Below, piece after piece: positions 1-6,429 of a stretch of 15,493 nt of DNA; positions within the stretch are counted from its first letter, which is position 1, and every line of letters starts with the position of its first letter. Location: contig CAKTED010000010.1 of the NCBI GenBank assembly GCA_934546725.1, positions 1 to 15,493 of the forward strand. The letters run 5' to 3'. The notes under the pieces were generated by a model that was given only the letters and a program-made list of their open reading frames with translations, ran no database searches and was not told the DNA's origin. A program made the position numbers and the translations under genes. Source of the stretch: an uncultured Oscillospiraceae bacterium (GTDB lineage Bacteria > Bacillota > Clostridia > Oscillospirales > Oscillospiraceae).

Positions 1-378
1 CTCCTCACAGATATCCTCATCCTCGGCTACAACGATGCAGCCGACCTCGGCGCCCTCCTGATCGGCCCAGTTATCAAGATATGCACGGCTCGGACCGAAG
101 GGGCTCTGGCCGAGCTGCTTTATGTCCTCGTCCTCCCAGGTGACTATATCAACGACACCGGGAAGAGCCTTTGCCCTGCTGATGTCCATTTTGATTATCT
201 TCGCGTTTGCGTAGGGGCTGCGAAGAAACTTTGCGTGAAGCATATTGGGCATGACGTAGTCCATGCCGAACTTTGCTATACCGGTGGCAAGAGCATAGGA
301 AAGCTTTCCGGGAAGGTTGTGCTTGCCGACTACGCGGAAATGCTCTCTTTGTCCGTTTACGCCTGCTATATCAGCCAT
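1..378 (-). CDS. Xanthine dehydrogenase-family molybdenum-binding subunit, N-terminal part (3' end beyond the window)
   Basis: The first 126 codons are visible; the gene continues past the left edge. The reading begins MADIAGVNGQREHFRVVGK and contains the family's N-terminal block: a GKLSYA stretch, DYVMPNMLHAKFLRSPYANA (residues about 40-59), ALPGVVDIVTWED, and a later VVAEDEDICEE stretch, matching the aldehyde oxidase/xanthine dehydrogenase a/b hammerhead domain. In this family the large subunit binds molybdopterin cytosine dinucleotide and hydroxylates, or reductively dehydroxylates, heterocyclic or aromatic substrates. The Mo-cofactor residues lie outside the window, so substrate and activity cannot be read. 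The start overlaps the stop of the (2Fe-2S) subunit by 8 nt (ATGGCTGA), which argues for translational coupling and one complex. An FAD subunit is not seen in the window and may lie further left. Confidence 0.85.
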   Translation of the reverse strand, partial: MADIAGVNGQREHFRVVGKHNLPGKLSYALATGIAKFGMDYVMPNMLHAKFLRSPYANAKIIKMDISRAKALPGVVDIVTWEDEDIKQLGQSPFGPSRAYLDNWADQEGAEVGCIVVAEDEDICEE

Positions 379-1051
379 TTGTCACCGCTCCTTCCTGCTG
401 GGACATTTTTTCAACTGCTTCCATTATGGCCTGAGCGTGGCGGGGATATGTTCCGCAGATGCAGATGTTTCCGGCCAGCGCCTCATTGCATTCCTGAACA
501 GTGGGGTGTGGGTTCTTGTCAAGAAGAGCCTTTGCCGAAACAAGGAAACCGGTGGTGCAGTAGCCGCACTGCATGGCGTCCCAGCGGCAATAGGCATCTA
601 TGAGCGGCTTCCACCTGGGATCTGCCGCAATGCCCTCGATGGTCTGAATGTTATGACCCTCACACTCAACCGCGAGCATCTGGCAGGAAAGAACGGCGCG
701 TCCGTCCATTATTACGGTGCAGGAGCCGCAAACGCCCTTGTCGCACATGTGCTTGGCGCCCGTGAGACCGAGACGGAACTGAAGCGTGCGCTTGAGAGTC
801 CAGTGCGGCTCGATGAGAACCTCGCAGTTTTTTCCGTTAAGCGTAAGAACAACGGTTGTCGGCGGTATTGCGCCGACGTGCTCGATGGAATAGTGCTGGC
901 AGATATCGGAATAGCTGCCGAAGACCCTGCCGCAGAGCGGACAGCGAAATTCGGTAAGCGTAGTGGGGATAGAGCCTATCTTCTCCGAAACCTTTTCGGA
1001 CGCGGTTTCAAGAGTGAAGGTCATATCCGTACCTTTTGGCTGAGTTGCCAT
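371..1051 (-). CDS. (2Fe-2S) subunit of a xanthine dehydrogenase-family hydroxylase, with an N-terminal C2H2 zinc-finger extension
   Basis: A 226-residue protein. Residues 67-226 form the usual small electron-transfer subunit. A plant-type [2Fe-2S] domain has C103-x4-C108-x2-C111-x11-C123, and a helical [2Fe-2S] domain has C162-G-Y-C165 and, 31 residues on, C197-I-C199. It would pass electrons from the Mo centre of its partner (overlapping gene at 1-378) to a flavin subunit or other acceptor. Family members are normally about 150-170 residues. Here about 65 extra N-terminal residues contain C37-x2-C40-x3-F44-x8-H53-x4-H58, an exact fit to the classical C2H2 zinc-finger pattern. The start at 1051 has a strong site (AAGGAGGGAACATA before ATG); a later in-frame ATG (codon 10) has no comparable site and would keep the finger anyway. 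The finger's role is unknown. Confidence 0.93.
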   Translation of the reverse strand: MATQPKGTDMTFTLETASEKVSEKIGSIPTTLTEFRCPLCGRVFGSYSDICQHYSIEHVGAIPPTTVVLTLNGKNCEVLIEPHWTLKRTLQFRLGLTGAKHMCDKGVCGSCTVIMDGRAVLSCQMLAVECEGHNIQTIEGIAADPRWKPLIDAYCRWDAMQCGYCTTGFLVSAKALLDKNPHPTVQECNEALAGNICICGTYPRHAQAIMEAVEKMSQQEGAVTNG

Positions 1052-1131
1052 TATGTTCCCTCCTTGAATGTGGAGGCGCGGAGCGTGGGGAGCGCCGCGG
1101 CCTCGCTGTGATATTTTCTGCTGATAATAAT

Positions 1132-1160
1132 ATATTAAGTTAAACGCGCGACTTTGTCAA
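1132..1160 (-). promoter_or_regulatory. Sigma-70-type promoter of the Mo-hydroxylase operon
   Basis: On the minus strand a consensus -35 TTGACA (1160-1155) is followed after 17 bp by TAATAT (1137-1132, 4 of 6 matches to TATAAT). Predicted transcription starts near 1125, leaving a leader of about 75 nt before the ATG at 1051. Consensus -35 and ideal spacing make this likely; there is no experimental support. Confidence 0.6.
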
Positions 1161-1320
1161 CGTTTGTTAACAGCAAATTTGGGTAAAAAACTGAAATAAA
1201 GTTGCCTGAAGGACAAAAAATGTGAGGAATTGCACATATTTGAGAGAAAAATGTTTCATTATAAAATTTTTGATATTTTTATTTGAAAGACACATTATAC
1301 ACAAATGAGAATATAAAATG

Positions 1321-1332
1321 TTTTGGCCAAAA
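1321..1332. promoter_or_regulatory. Perfect palindrome, candidate operator
   Basis: TTTTGGCCAAAA is a perfect 12-bp palindrome lying between the two divergent promoters, about 85 bp upstream of the SDR -35 box and about 160 bp from the Mo-hydroxylase -35 box. A dimeric regulator site is plausible from position and symmetry only; no cognate regulator is assigned. Confidence 0.3.
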
Positions 1333-1415
1333 TACTTCATATGGAGCAGAATGGGAGATTAAGAATTATCCATGTTTGACAAAAACAAAAAATTCAGGAA
1401 AAGACACAAAAACGC

Positions 1416-1445
1416 TTGACAATGCAGTGCGTATCCGTTTATGAT
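1416..1445 (+). promoter_or_regulatory. Sigma-70-type promoter of the SDR gene
   Basis: Consensus -35 TTGACA (1416-1421), 18-bp spacer, and -10 TATGAT (1440-1445, 5 of 6). Predicted start is near 1452, giving a leader of about 70 nt that ends in a GAGGAGAG ribosome site at 1510-1517 before the ATG at 1525. Strong by sequence, unlike an obviously activator-dependent promoter. Confidence 0.65.
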
Positions 1446-1524
1446 AAAAAGCAGGTATTAACAATACCATTAAAATCGTTTAGCAAAAATTAATTATATA
1501 AAATATTCCGAGGAGAGTGACAAC

Positions 1525-2517
1525 ATGAAAGATTTTGCAGGAAAATTCGCGTTTATCACCGGCGGCGCTTCGGGCGCAGGACTTGGCCAGGCAAAGGTTT
1601 TTGCAAAGGCCGGCATGAAGGTGGCCATTGCGGACGTTCGCCAGGATGCGCTTGACAGCGCCGTCGGCGAGATCCAGGCATATGCGGGCTGCGACGCGAA
1701 GGATATTCTCCCCCTCAAGGTAGACCTCACCAACCGCGAGGAGTATACCGCAGCTGCCGATAAGTTTGAAGAGATCTTCGGCGGACCTCCGCACCTTCTT
1801 ATCCAGACGGCAGGCGTTAACTCCTTCGGCCCCGTCGAGGCTTCCACCTTTGACGATTTTGACTGGGTCATGGGCGTTTGCCTGAACCATGTCGTGAACG
1901 GACTGCTCATTTTTGTTCCGCGCATGATAAAGGCCTATGCGCACAAGACCGAGTTCCATGTTGCTACGACCTCTTCCATGGGCGCTTTCATGGCAGGCTC
2001 CGGCACCGGCCCCTATTCCGCCGCCAAGGCCGCCGTTAACAACCTCATGTATTCCTATGCCGACGCTCTGAAGAAGTATGGCTCCGGCGCGACCGTTCTC
2101 TGCCCCGGCAACATCAATTCCAATATCGGCAACGCTGAGAAGTACCGTCCCGAAAATCTCCGCCATACCGGCTACCATGTAAGCGAGGGCACCATGATGC
2201 ACCTGCGCTCTGTCCATGCCACCGGCATCGACCCGGTTGAGCTGGCAGAGATACTCAAGGAAGCCATTGAGAGCAACCGTATCATAGCGCTTCCCAACCA
2301 TGAACCAGACACATGGGCGGCTCAGCTGCGCGGTCTTGACGAGGTCATCGAGGAGTATACCCTTCCCGGCGACGTACGCGAGGCAAGAAATGCCGAGCGC
2401 ATGAAGGCCATGATGGAGAAAATGAAGGAATCCGGCGATGGTCCCATGATGTGGGCTGTTCCCGAGGGCGGCGAGGCCTTTGGTCAGGCACGCAAGGATC
2501 TTGATTGGATCGAGTAA
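1525..2517 (+). CDS. SDR-family NAD(P)-dependent oxidoreductase
   Basis: A 330-residue Rossmann-fold dehydrogenase/reductase. Visible features are the cofactor motif T12-G-G-A-S-G-A-G19, an acidic residue at the end of strand 2 (D37 in VAIAD) that usually means NAD(H) rather than NADP(H), and the catalytic set N121, S151, Y164-x3-K168 in canonical spacing (S is 13 residues before Y). The usual NNAG motif reads QTAG (94-97). The protein is longer than the ~250-residue norm because of a C-terminal extension rich in Met, Glu and Lys (about residues 250-330). It would oxidise an alcohol or reduce a ketone. It stands alone on the plus strand between the Mo-hydroxylase genes and the DAPG hydrolase-like operon, suggesting a step in the same pathway; the substrate is unknown. 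The start is set by GAGGAGAG 7 nt upstream. Confidence 0.92.
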   Translation: MKDFAGKFAFITGGASGAGLGQAKVFAKAGMKVAIADVRQDALDSAVGEIQAYAGCDAKDILPLKVDLTNREEYTAAADKFEEIFGGPPHLLIQTAGVNSFGPVEASTFDDFDWVMGVCLNHVVNGLLIFVPRMIKAYAHKTEFHVATTSSMGAFMAGSGTGPYSAAKAAVNNLMYSYADALKKYGSGATVLCPGNINSNIGNAEKYRPENLRHTGYHVSEGTMMHLRSVHATGIDPVELAEILKEAIESNRIIALPNHEPDTWAAQLRGLDEVIEEYTLPGDVREARNAERMKAMMEKMKESGDGPMMWAVPEGGEAFGQARKDLDWIE

Positions 2518-2590
2518 GTAATTACATAATATTGCGATATTTTGGGGCGCGGTCATTTTTGCCGCGCCCTGAGCTTTTGGAGAGTACAGA

Positions 2591-2636
2591 ATGGCGGACG
2601 CCGCAGAGAAAGGAGAACTGCGGCGCCCGTCATTTT
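2591..2636 (+). terminator. Intrinsic terminator-like hairpin after the SDR gene
   Basis: Arms 2591-2606 and 2618-2633 pair over 16 positions with one A-C mismatch and one G-U pair (core GCCGCAG/CTGCGGC), and the right arm runs into TTTT at 2633-2636. A second GC hairpin lies just upstream (2545-2552 with 2562-2569, GGGCGCGG/CCGCGCCC). Both sit between convergent genes and may limit read-through from either side; the T-run is short. Confidence 0.5.
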
Positions 2637-2661
2637 ACAATATGTTATTGAAGTGAAAAAC

Positions 2662-3438
2662 TCAGAACTCAAATTTATCCTTAAATTCGGCGTAAACCTC
2701 GGGAAGAATGGCGGCAAGATTGGTAAATTCCTTAATGTTGTGCATAAGCAGGGCCTTGACCGGCTGGAGCGGGAACTGAACTCCGTCGGGGATGAGCTTG
2801 ACGGGTTTGCCGTTTACAACGCCGCTGCCCATCCAGAAGCGCGTCCGCAGCTCGCAGCCGCCATCTACCGGACGAATGAAGTGAACCATAATGGTGGGGG
2901 CGTACTCATCGCCGGAGCAGACGATCGTGCCGTCAAACTCAGCCAGCTTCTGTGGGTCAAAGCCGATGTCGACAGGGTTGCGGAAATGAATCTGAATTTT
3001 TTCGGGACCCATGCCGCAGTCCTCCTCAATATCGTGAATGGTATCCCAATAGCGCTCCTTCATGGAAAGAGAGGAATTGAGCGCCTTGTCAAGATTCTGA
3101 GTTTGGCAATAATAATGATCGTCATGATCCCAAATTTTGTAGCGCAGCGGTGCAACGCCGTGCCAGGCAAACCACCAGTCGAACATCTCGGGCGTAACGC
3201 CTGGCATTGGAGTCAGGTTGGCGAGGACGGCAGTGCCGTCCTGCAGCTGACAGTAACCCTTTTCCATGGGAAGATAGCCGGGGTCAAAGAGCCTGTTGAG
3301 CTCCTGCGCCGCGAGCGCCAGCGAAGGATCCACCGGAGCTTCGACCTCATCGTAGCGTGACTGCGCGGGTGCGACCATATCGCGTATAAAATATTTGTAA
3401 AGAGGGGATTTCATCTCCTCGGGTGTTACCGGAACCAT
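2662..3438 (-). CDS. DAPG/phloretin hydrolase-family protein (putative C-C bond hydrolase)
   Basis: A 258-residue protein that I recognise as resembling the 2,4-diacetylphloroglucinol hydrolase (PhlG) and phloretin hydrolase family. These metal-dependent enzymes cleave the C-C bond between an aromatic ring and an acyl carbon. Matching stretches are GYCQLQDGT (61-69), MPGVTPEMFDWWFAWHG (78-94), LRYKIWDHDDH (98-108), IHDIEEDCG (134-142), FRNPVDIGFDP (152-162) and, near the C-terminus, H233-x3-E237. The HxxxE pair and one of H105/H108 with E138 or E139 are candidate zinc ligands by analogy with PhlG. A longer reading from 3489 is possible, but AAAGGAGGT lies just before the ATG at 3438, so that start is used. 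It is last in a leftward operon, 20 nt after the flavoprotein gene. An acylphloroglucinol-like substrate is inference. Confidence 0.82.
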   Translation of the reverse strand: MVPVTPEEMKSPLYKYFIRDMVAPAQSRYDEVEAPVDPSLALAAQELNRLFDPGYLPMEKGYCQLQDGTAVLANLTPMPGVTPEMFDWWFAWHGVAPLRYKIWDHDDHYYCQTQNLDKALNSSLSMKERYWDTIHDIEEDCGMGPEKIQIHFRNPVDIGFDPQKLAEFDGTIVCSGDEYAPTIMVHFIRPVDGGCELRTRFWMGSGVVNGKPVKLIPDGVQFPLQPVKALLMHNIKEFTNLAAILPEVYAEFKDKFEF

Positions 3439-3458
3439 AAAAAAGACCTCCTTTAATA

Positions 3459-5135
3459 TCAGACTGTGGGAGCGGGCTGAATGGGCCATTTCTCAATGGG
3501 GACATCCTCTGTGGAAAGTGTCATTTCACCGTTTTTGTTCTGAATAATTATCCATTTGAGCCAGTTCTCGTTATCCATCTGCGGATAATCCTCGCGCAGG
3601 AACCAGCCGCGGGACTCCCTGCGCGCCATGGAGGCGGTGTAGTGCATCTCTGCGGAGAGAACCATGGCCTCGGCCTCATGGCAGGCGAGGAGGTCGTGCA
3701 TATCCTCAGCTCTGAGCGTTTTCGCCAGCTCCTTAGCCTGCTTTACATACTCGAGAGCCTTTTCCATGCGGTCGAGCTTCATGTAAACGGACTGCTCCAT
3801 GGGCGCCATTGCCTGCTGAACGAGGGCGATGACCTCTTTGGCTCTGTGGCCTTCGCTGCGCTCAAGCGGAGCGTAAACTGCTTTGAAGCAGTCTGCAACG
3901 GCCTCGGGGCAGAGCGCATGCTCGCCCTCGGGCATTTTGACGTCCTTCATGCCCTCTGCACAGACGACTGCTGCAAAAACGGCGTTAAGAATACCGGAGC
4001 CGCGGTTGCGCCCCGGAGGGGCGGGAACAGCACCGGGTGCGCCAGAGCCGCTGTAGCTGCAATCGCCGATGGCGTAAAGACCGGTGATGCTGGTCTGCAT
4101 GTCGTGCTCTACACGTATGGGAGACTGCTCACCTACGAAAAGCGGGCAGACCTCAAGATCCTTGTCCACCTCGTTGGCACTCTCGGTATTCAGGTCACGG
4201 AATTTCTGACCGTAAGGGCGTTTCCAGATGGCAAGCTGATCGTCCGAGCCGTCCTGCGGACCAAAATCAAGATGAATGGGGCCGGTGCCGTTCTGCATAT
4301 TCAGGTACCACTCGCGAATGGCGCTGCTGTTTATATCAGTTTCACGCATTTTGCAGAAATTCTTGGTAACGTGCTCGCCCTTTGCGTTATACATGAAGTT
4401 TTCTCCGAATACTACCTCATTATGGCTTTTTACCTTCATGAGCTGGGCAAAATTTCCAAACTCGGCATTGCGCATCTTTGCTCCTGCGCGGTAGGCCGCG
4501 GCAATGCCGTCTCCGCGCCCGCTGCTCCACATTGAGGCTATGCGATAGTTCTGGCTGCCGGTTGCGAGAACGACCTTTTTGGCTCTTATTGCGTAGAACG
4601 TGCCGTCAAGGATGCTGTATGCTGCGGCACCTCGAATTTCGCCGTTTTCAACAAACAGCTCCGCCATTGCGGTTTTGTCAAGAATGCGAACCCCGAGCTT
4701 TTCGGCGCGCCTGCGTATCTGGAGCGTTATGTCAAGATCAACGCAGATCATCGAAGTGAACGGACCCGTGGGAGCAACGTTGTAGCTTCCATCCTCGTTT
4801 TTGGGAACGTTCACGCCCCAGGAGGAGAGCCTGTCGAGCAGTGCGTGGTTCATCTCGACGTATTTGAGCATCATTTCCTGGTCGCCGAGGTAGCAGCCAA
4901 TGGCATTAACATGGAATGCGAGAAAGTCCATGGGAGTAATGCGATCAAGCTGAAAATACTGCAGCACTCCGCCGCCCTTGTTGGCCTTGCCTCCATATCC
5001 GGCGGTCTGCTTTTCAACGATGAGTATATCTAGCTCGGGCGACTGCTCCTTGAGAGCTGCGGCGCAGCACAGACCTGCAATGCCGCCGCCGGCGATAAGA
5101 ACGTCACAGCCAAGCTCCTGTCTTTTAATCTCCAT
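3459..5135 (-). CDS. FAD-dependent flavoprotein, fumarate reductase/adenylylsulfate reductase alpha-like
   Basis: A 558-residue FAD protein of the FAD_binding_2 type. The N-terminal dinucleotide fold has G16-x-G18-x2-G21 and E41 at the end of strand 2; VVLATGSQNYR (188-198) and LYAIGDCSYSGSGAPG (353-368) are the later FAD-contact motifs. A helical C-terminal domain (about 400-520) ends in RESRGWFLREDYP-x5-NWLKW, typical of the succinate dehydrogenase/fumarate reductase/AprA group. Its closest organisation is AprA with the ferredoxin AprB: here too a two-cluster ferredoxin gene lies just upstream (11-nt gap). No sulfate-reduction genes are near, so it is more likely an oxidoreductase acting on an organic substrate with ferredoxin-type electron supply. 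The start is preceded by AGGGGGC. The active-site residues of fumarate reductase were not identified, so the reaction is open. Confidence 0.88.
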   Translation of the reverse strand: MEIKRQELGCDVLIAGGGIAGLCCAAALKEQSPELDILIVEKQTAGYGGKANKGGGVLQYFQLDRITPMDFLAFHVNAIGCYLGDQEMMLKYVEMNHALLDRLSSWGVNVPKNEDGSYNVAPTGPFTSMICVDLDITLQIRRRAEKLGVRILDKTAMAELFVENGEIRGAAAYSILDGTFYAIRAKKVVLATGSQNYRIASMWSSGRGDGIAAAYRAGAKMRNAEFGNFAQLMKVKSHNEVVFGENFMYNAKGEHVTKNFCKMRETDINSSAIREWYLNMQNGTGPIHLDFGPQDGSDDQLAIWKRPYGQKFRDLNTESANEVDKDLEVCPLFVGEQSPIRVEHDMQTSITGLYAIGDCSYSGSGAPGAVPAPPGRNRGSGILNAVFAAVVCAEGMKDVKMPEGEHALCPEAVADCFKAVYAPLERSEGHRAKEVIALVQQAMAPMEQSVYMKLDRMEKALEYVKQAKELAKTLRAEDMHDLLACHEAEAMVLSAEMHYTASMARRESRGWFLREDYPQMDNENWLKWIIIQNKNGEMTLSTEDVPIEKWPIQPAPTV

Positions 5136-5146
5136 TGTTCTGCCCC

Positions 5147-5392
5147 CTATCTGTATCGCTCAAAGGTCTGCATGAAATGCTCGCTTGCATAGTCGGGAAT
5201 GACCTTGATGGCATCCTTCCTGCATACGCTTTGGCAGAAAAAGCAGTGTTCGCAGTCCTCTACGTATTTGAAAACAGGCTTATTTGAAGCCTCGTCCCAT
5301 CGGATAACGTCAACGAAGCAGGCCTTGTAGCAAAGCTTGCATCCGACGCAGCGGCTGGGGTCAAACTCTATCCTGTGATTTGTGTTTATCAT
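5147..5392 (-). CDS. Ferredoxin with two [4Fe-4S] motifs, AprB-like
   Basis: An 81-residue protein with two CxxCxxCxxxC motifs, CVGCKLCYKAC and CEHCFFCQSVC, each expected to hold a [4Fe-4S] cluster. The proline that often follows the fourth Cys is absent in both (CF and CR). A TTG at 5413 would add seven residues, but the strong GGAGG site lies inside that extension and 9 nt before the ATG at 5392, so the shorter start is preferred. It is first in the operon with the flavoprotein and the hydrolase-like gene, and is probably the electron donor or small subunit for the flavoprotein. The lysR gene diverges from its upstream side. Confidence 0.92.
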   Translation of the reverse strand: MINTNHRIEFDPSRCVGCKLCYKACFVDVIRWDEASNKPVFKYVEDCEHCFFCQSVCRKDAIKVIPDYASEHFMQTFERYR

Positions 5393-5431
5393 TACGCTGC
5401 ACCTCCATAACAAAACAGTAACATTTCGGTC

Positions 5432-5461
5432 TTGATATTACAAATACAAATATGGTAAAAT
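5432..5461 (+). promoter_or_regulatory. Promoter of the LysR-type regulator and probable binding region
   Basis: A -35 TTGATA (5432-5437), 18-bp spacer and -10 TAAAAT (5456-5461) predict a start near 5468, 28 nt before the ATG at 5496. The stretch ATATT-acaaatac-AAATAT (about 5435-5453) inside it is partly symmetric and could be a regulator site. On the opposite strand a perfect TATAAT (5468-5463) has no recognisable -35 at the right distance, as would suit an activator-dependent promoter for the ferredoxin operon; this last point is tentative. Confidence 0.5.
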
Positions 5462-5495
5462 GATTATAAACAAAAAGTTATTGGGGCGGTGCGAA

Positions 5496-6362
5496 ATGAC
5501 ACAGACTCAGGTGAAATGCTTTATGGCGGCTGCGCAGGAGGAGAATATGACCCGTGCGGCGAACAGATTGTACATATCTCAGCCGGCAATAAGCAAGAGC
5601 GTGGCGGCCATGGAGGAGGAGCTGGGATTTGAGCTGTTCATACGGGGGGAGAAAGGCCTTGCTCTTACATATGCCGGGCGCCAGCTTTATGAGTTTTTTG
5701 AGGAAACAGAGCGGAGATACTCCGAGGCTTTGACGAAAATAATGAGCGACCTGCACGGAAAAAAGGCGCGAATACGCCTTGGCTGTCCGGATACATGGAA
5801 TCCAAACCTGTTTTATGCAGGGCTGGAGGATGAATTGGGCGAGAAATATCTGGCAGAGAACCTCAGCATAGAATGCTTTGCGCTTTCAGAGCTTGTAATA
5901 CGCCTCAAAAGCGGAAGGCTGGACATGATCCTTACGCATGATCTGTATGACGTATCAGGCTTTGGCATAGCTGCCCGGAGCATAGCCGAGAGCCGCTGCG
6001 GTATACTTTATGCGAAAAAATATTTTCCGAATGTGTGCTGTCGGGAAGATTTCGGTGATGCGCCGTTTCTTGTCTACGATGTGAACATACAAAAGCGGAT
6101 TACCGGACTTTTATATACGGGAGAAGGAAAAGAATCGAATATACGGCTGTGCAGCAACCAGGCCACGGCGATCTTCGAGCTTTCTCGCGGACAGGGAATA
6201 ATGATATTTACGGACTGGGACGGGATCATCGATTCAAAGGCGTTCGGATTTCTGCCGATAGATGCAGTGATTCCCGTTAAGGCGCTGTATTTGGAGGATG
6301 GCGTTACGCCTGCTGTTTCGGAGCTTACAGACCGATTGAGACATATGTTTCTGAATGGTTGA
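5496..6362 (+). CDS. LysR-type transcriptional regulator
   Basis: A 288-residue regulator. Residues 1-60 hold the LysR winged helix-turn-helix with the characteristic run NMTRAANRLYISQPAISKSV followed by EEELGFELFIRG. The remainder is a periplasmic-binding-like effector domain. The start at 5496 is preferred to an in-frame ATG at 5460: the family begins just before the first helix, a GGGGCGG site sits at 5483-5489, and the predicted promoter overlaps the longer version. It is divergent from the ferredoxin-flavoprotein-hydrolase operon with 103 bp between, the classic layout for a LysR regulator controlling its neighbour in response to a pathway compound. It may also act on the SDR and Mo-hydroxylase promoters, which cannot be seen from sequence. 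Confidence 0.93.
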   Translation: MTQTQVKCFMAAAQEENMTRAANRLYISQPAISKSVAAMEEELGFELFIRGEKGLALTYAGRQLYEFFEETERRYSEALTKIMSDLHGKKARIRLGCPDTWNPNLFYAGLEDELGEKYLAENLSIECFALSELVIRLKSGRLDMILTHDLYDVSGFGIAARSIAESRCGILYAKKYFPNVCCREDFGDAPFLVYDVNIQKRITGLLYTGEGKESNIRLCSNQATAIFELSRGQGIMIFTDWDGIIDSKAFGFLPIDAVIPVKALYLEDGVTPAVSELTDRLRHMFLNG

Positions 6363-6387
6363 CAGCGCGGTCGGAGACATTTATACT
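6359..6387 (+). promoter_or_regulatory. Sigma-70-type promoter of the hflX operon
   Basis: Consensus -35 TTGACA (6359-6364), exactly 17 bp, and -10 TATACT (6382-6387, 5 of 6). The -35 box overlaps the lysR stop codon (6360-6362). Predicted start near 6394 gives a leader of about 36 nt. This marks hflX as a separate unit from lysR and argues against a hflX start at 6355. Confidence 0.7.
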
Positions 6388-6429
6388 TTTATATACTACT
6401 ACGATATTACGGAATTGAGGATAAACGGC

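Larger units (their letters stand above)
1052..1524. other. Divergent AT-rich intergenic control region
   Basis: These 473 bp separate the leftward Mo-hydroxylase genes from the rightward SDR gene. No ORF with a plausible start and ribosome binding site is seen. The stretch is far richer in A and T than its flanks and holds one promoter for each direction (1160-1132 minus; 1416-1445 plus), a perfect 12-bp palindrome (1321-1332), and a short hairpin (GGTATT-aac-AATACC, 1454-1468) just after the predicted plus-strand start. The roughly 250 bp between the promoters leave room for regulator binding. No known riboswitch was recognised. Confidence 0.7.

Noticed and set aside
317..1111. A 264-codon plus-strand frame over the (2Fe-2S) subunit
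   Set aside because: Shadow of a gene with all eight Cys ligands and a strong ribosome site on the other strand.
1480..2556. A 358-codon open frame on the minus strand across the SDR gene
   Set aside because: Antisense to a clear SDR with intact motifs; no ribosome site and no family resemblance.
2542..3360. A 272-codon plus-strand frame opposite the DAPG hydrolase-like gene
   Set aside because: Begins inside the intergenic hairpins, lacks a ribosome site and mirrors a gene with family motifs.
3439..3489. Upstream extension of the DAPG hydrolase-like gene to an earlier ATG
   Set aside because: It would overlap the flavoprotein gene's end, and the AAAGGAGGT site lies within it just before the later ATG.
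3459..5392. Assignment as true adenylylsulfate reductase (aprBA)
   Set aside because: Architecture matches, but no sulfate-reduction neighbours are present and the context is organic-substrate metabolism, so the symbol was not given.
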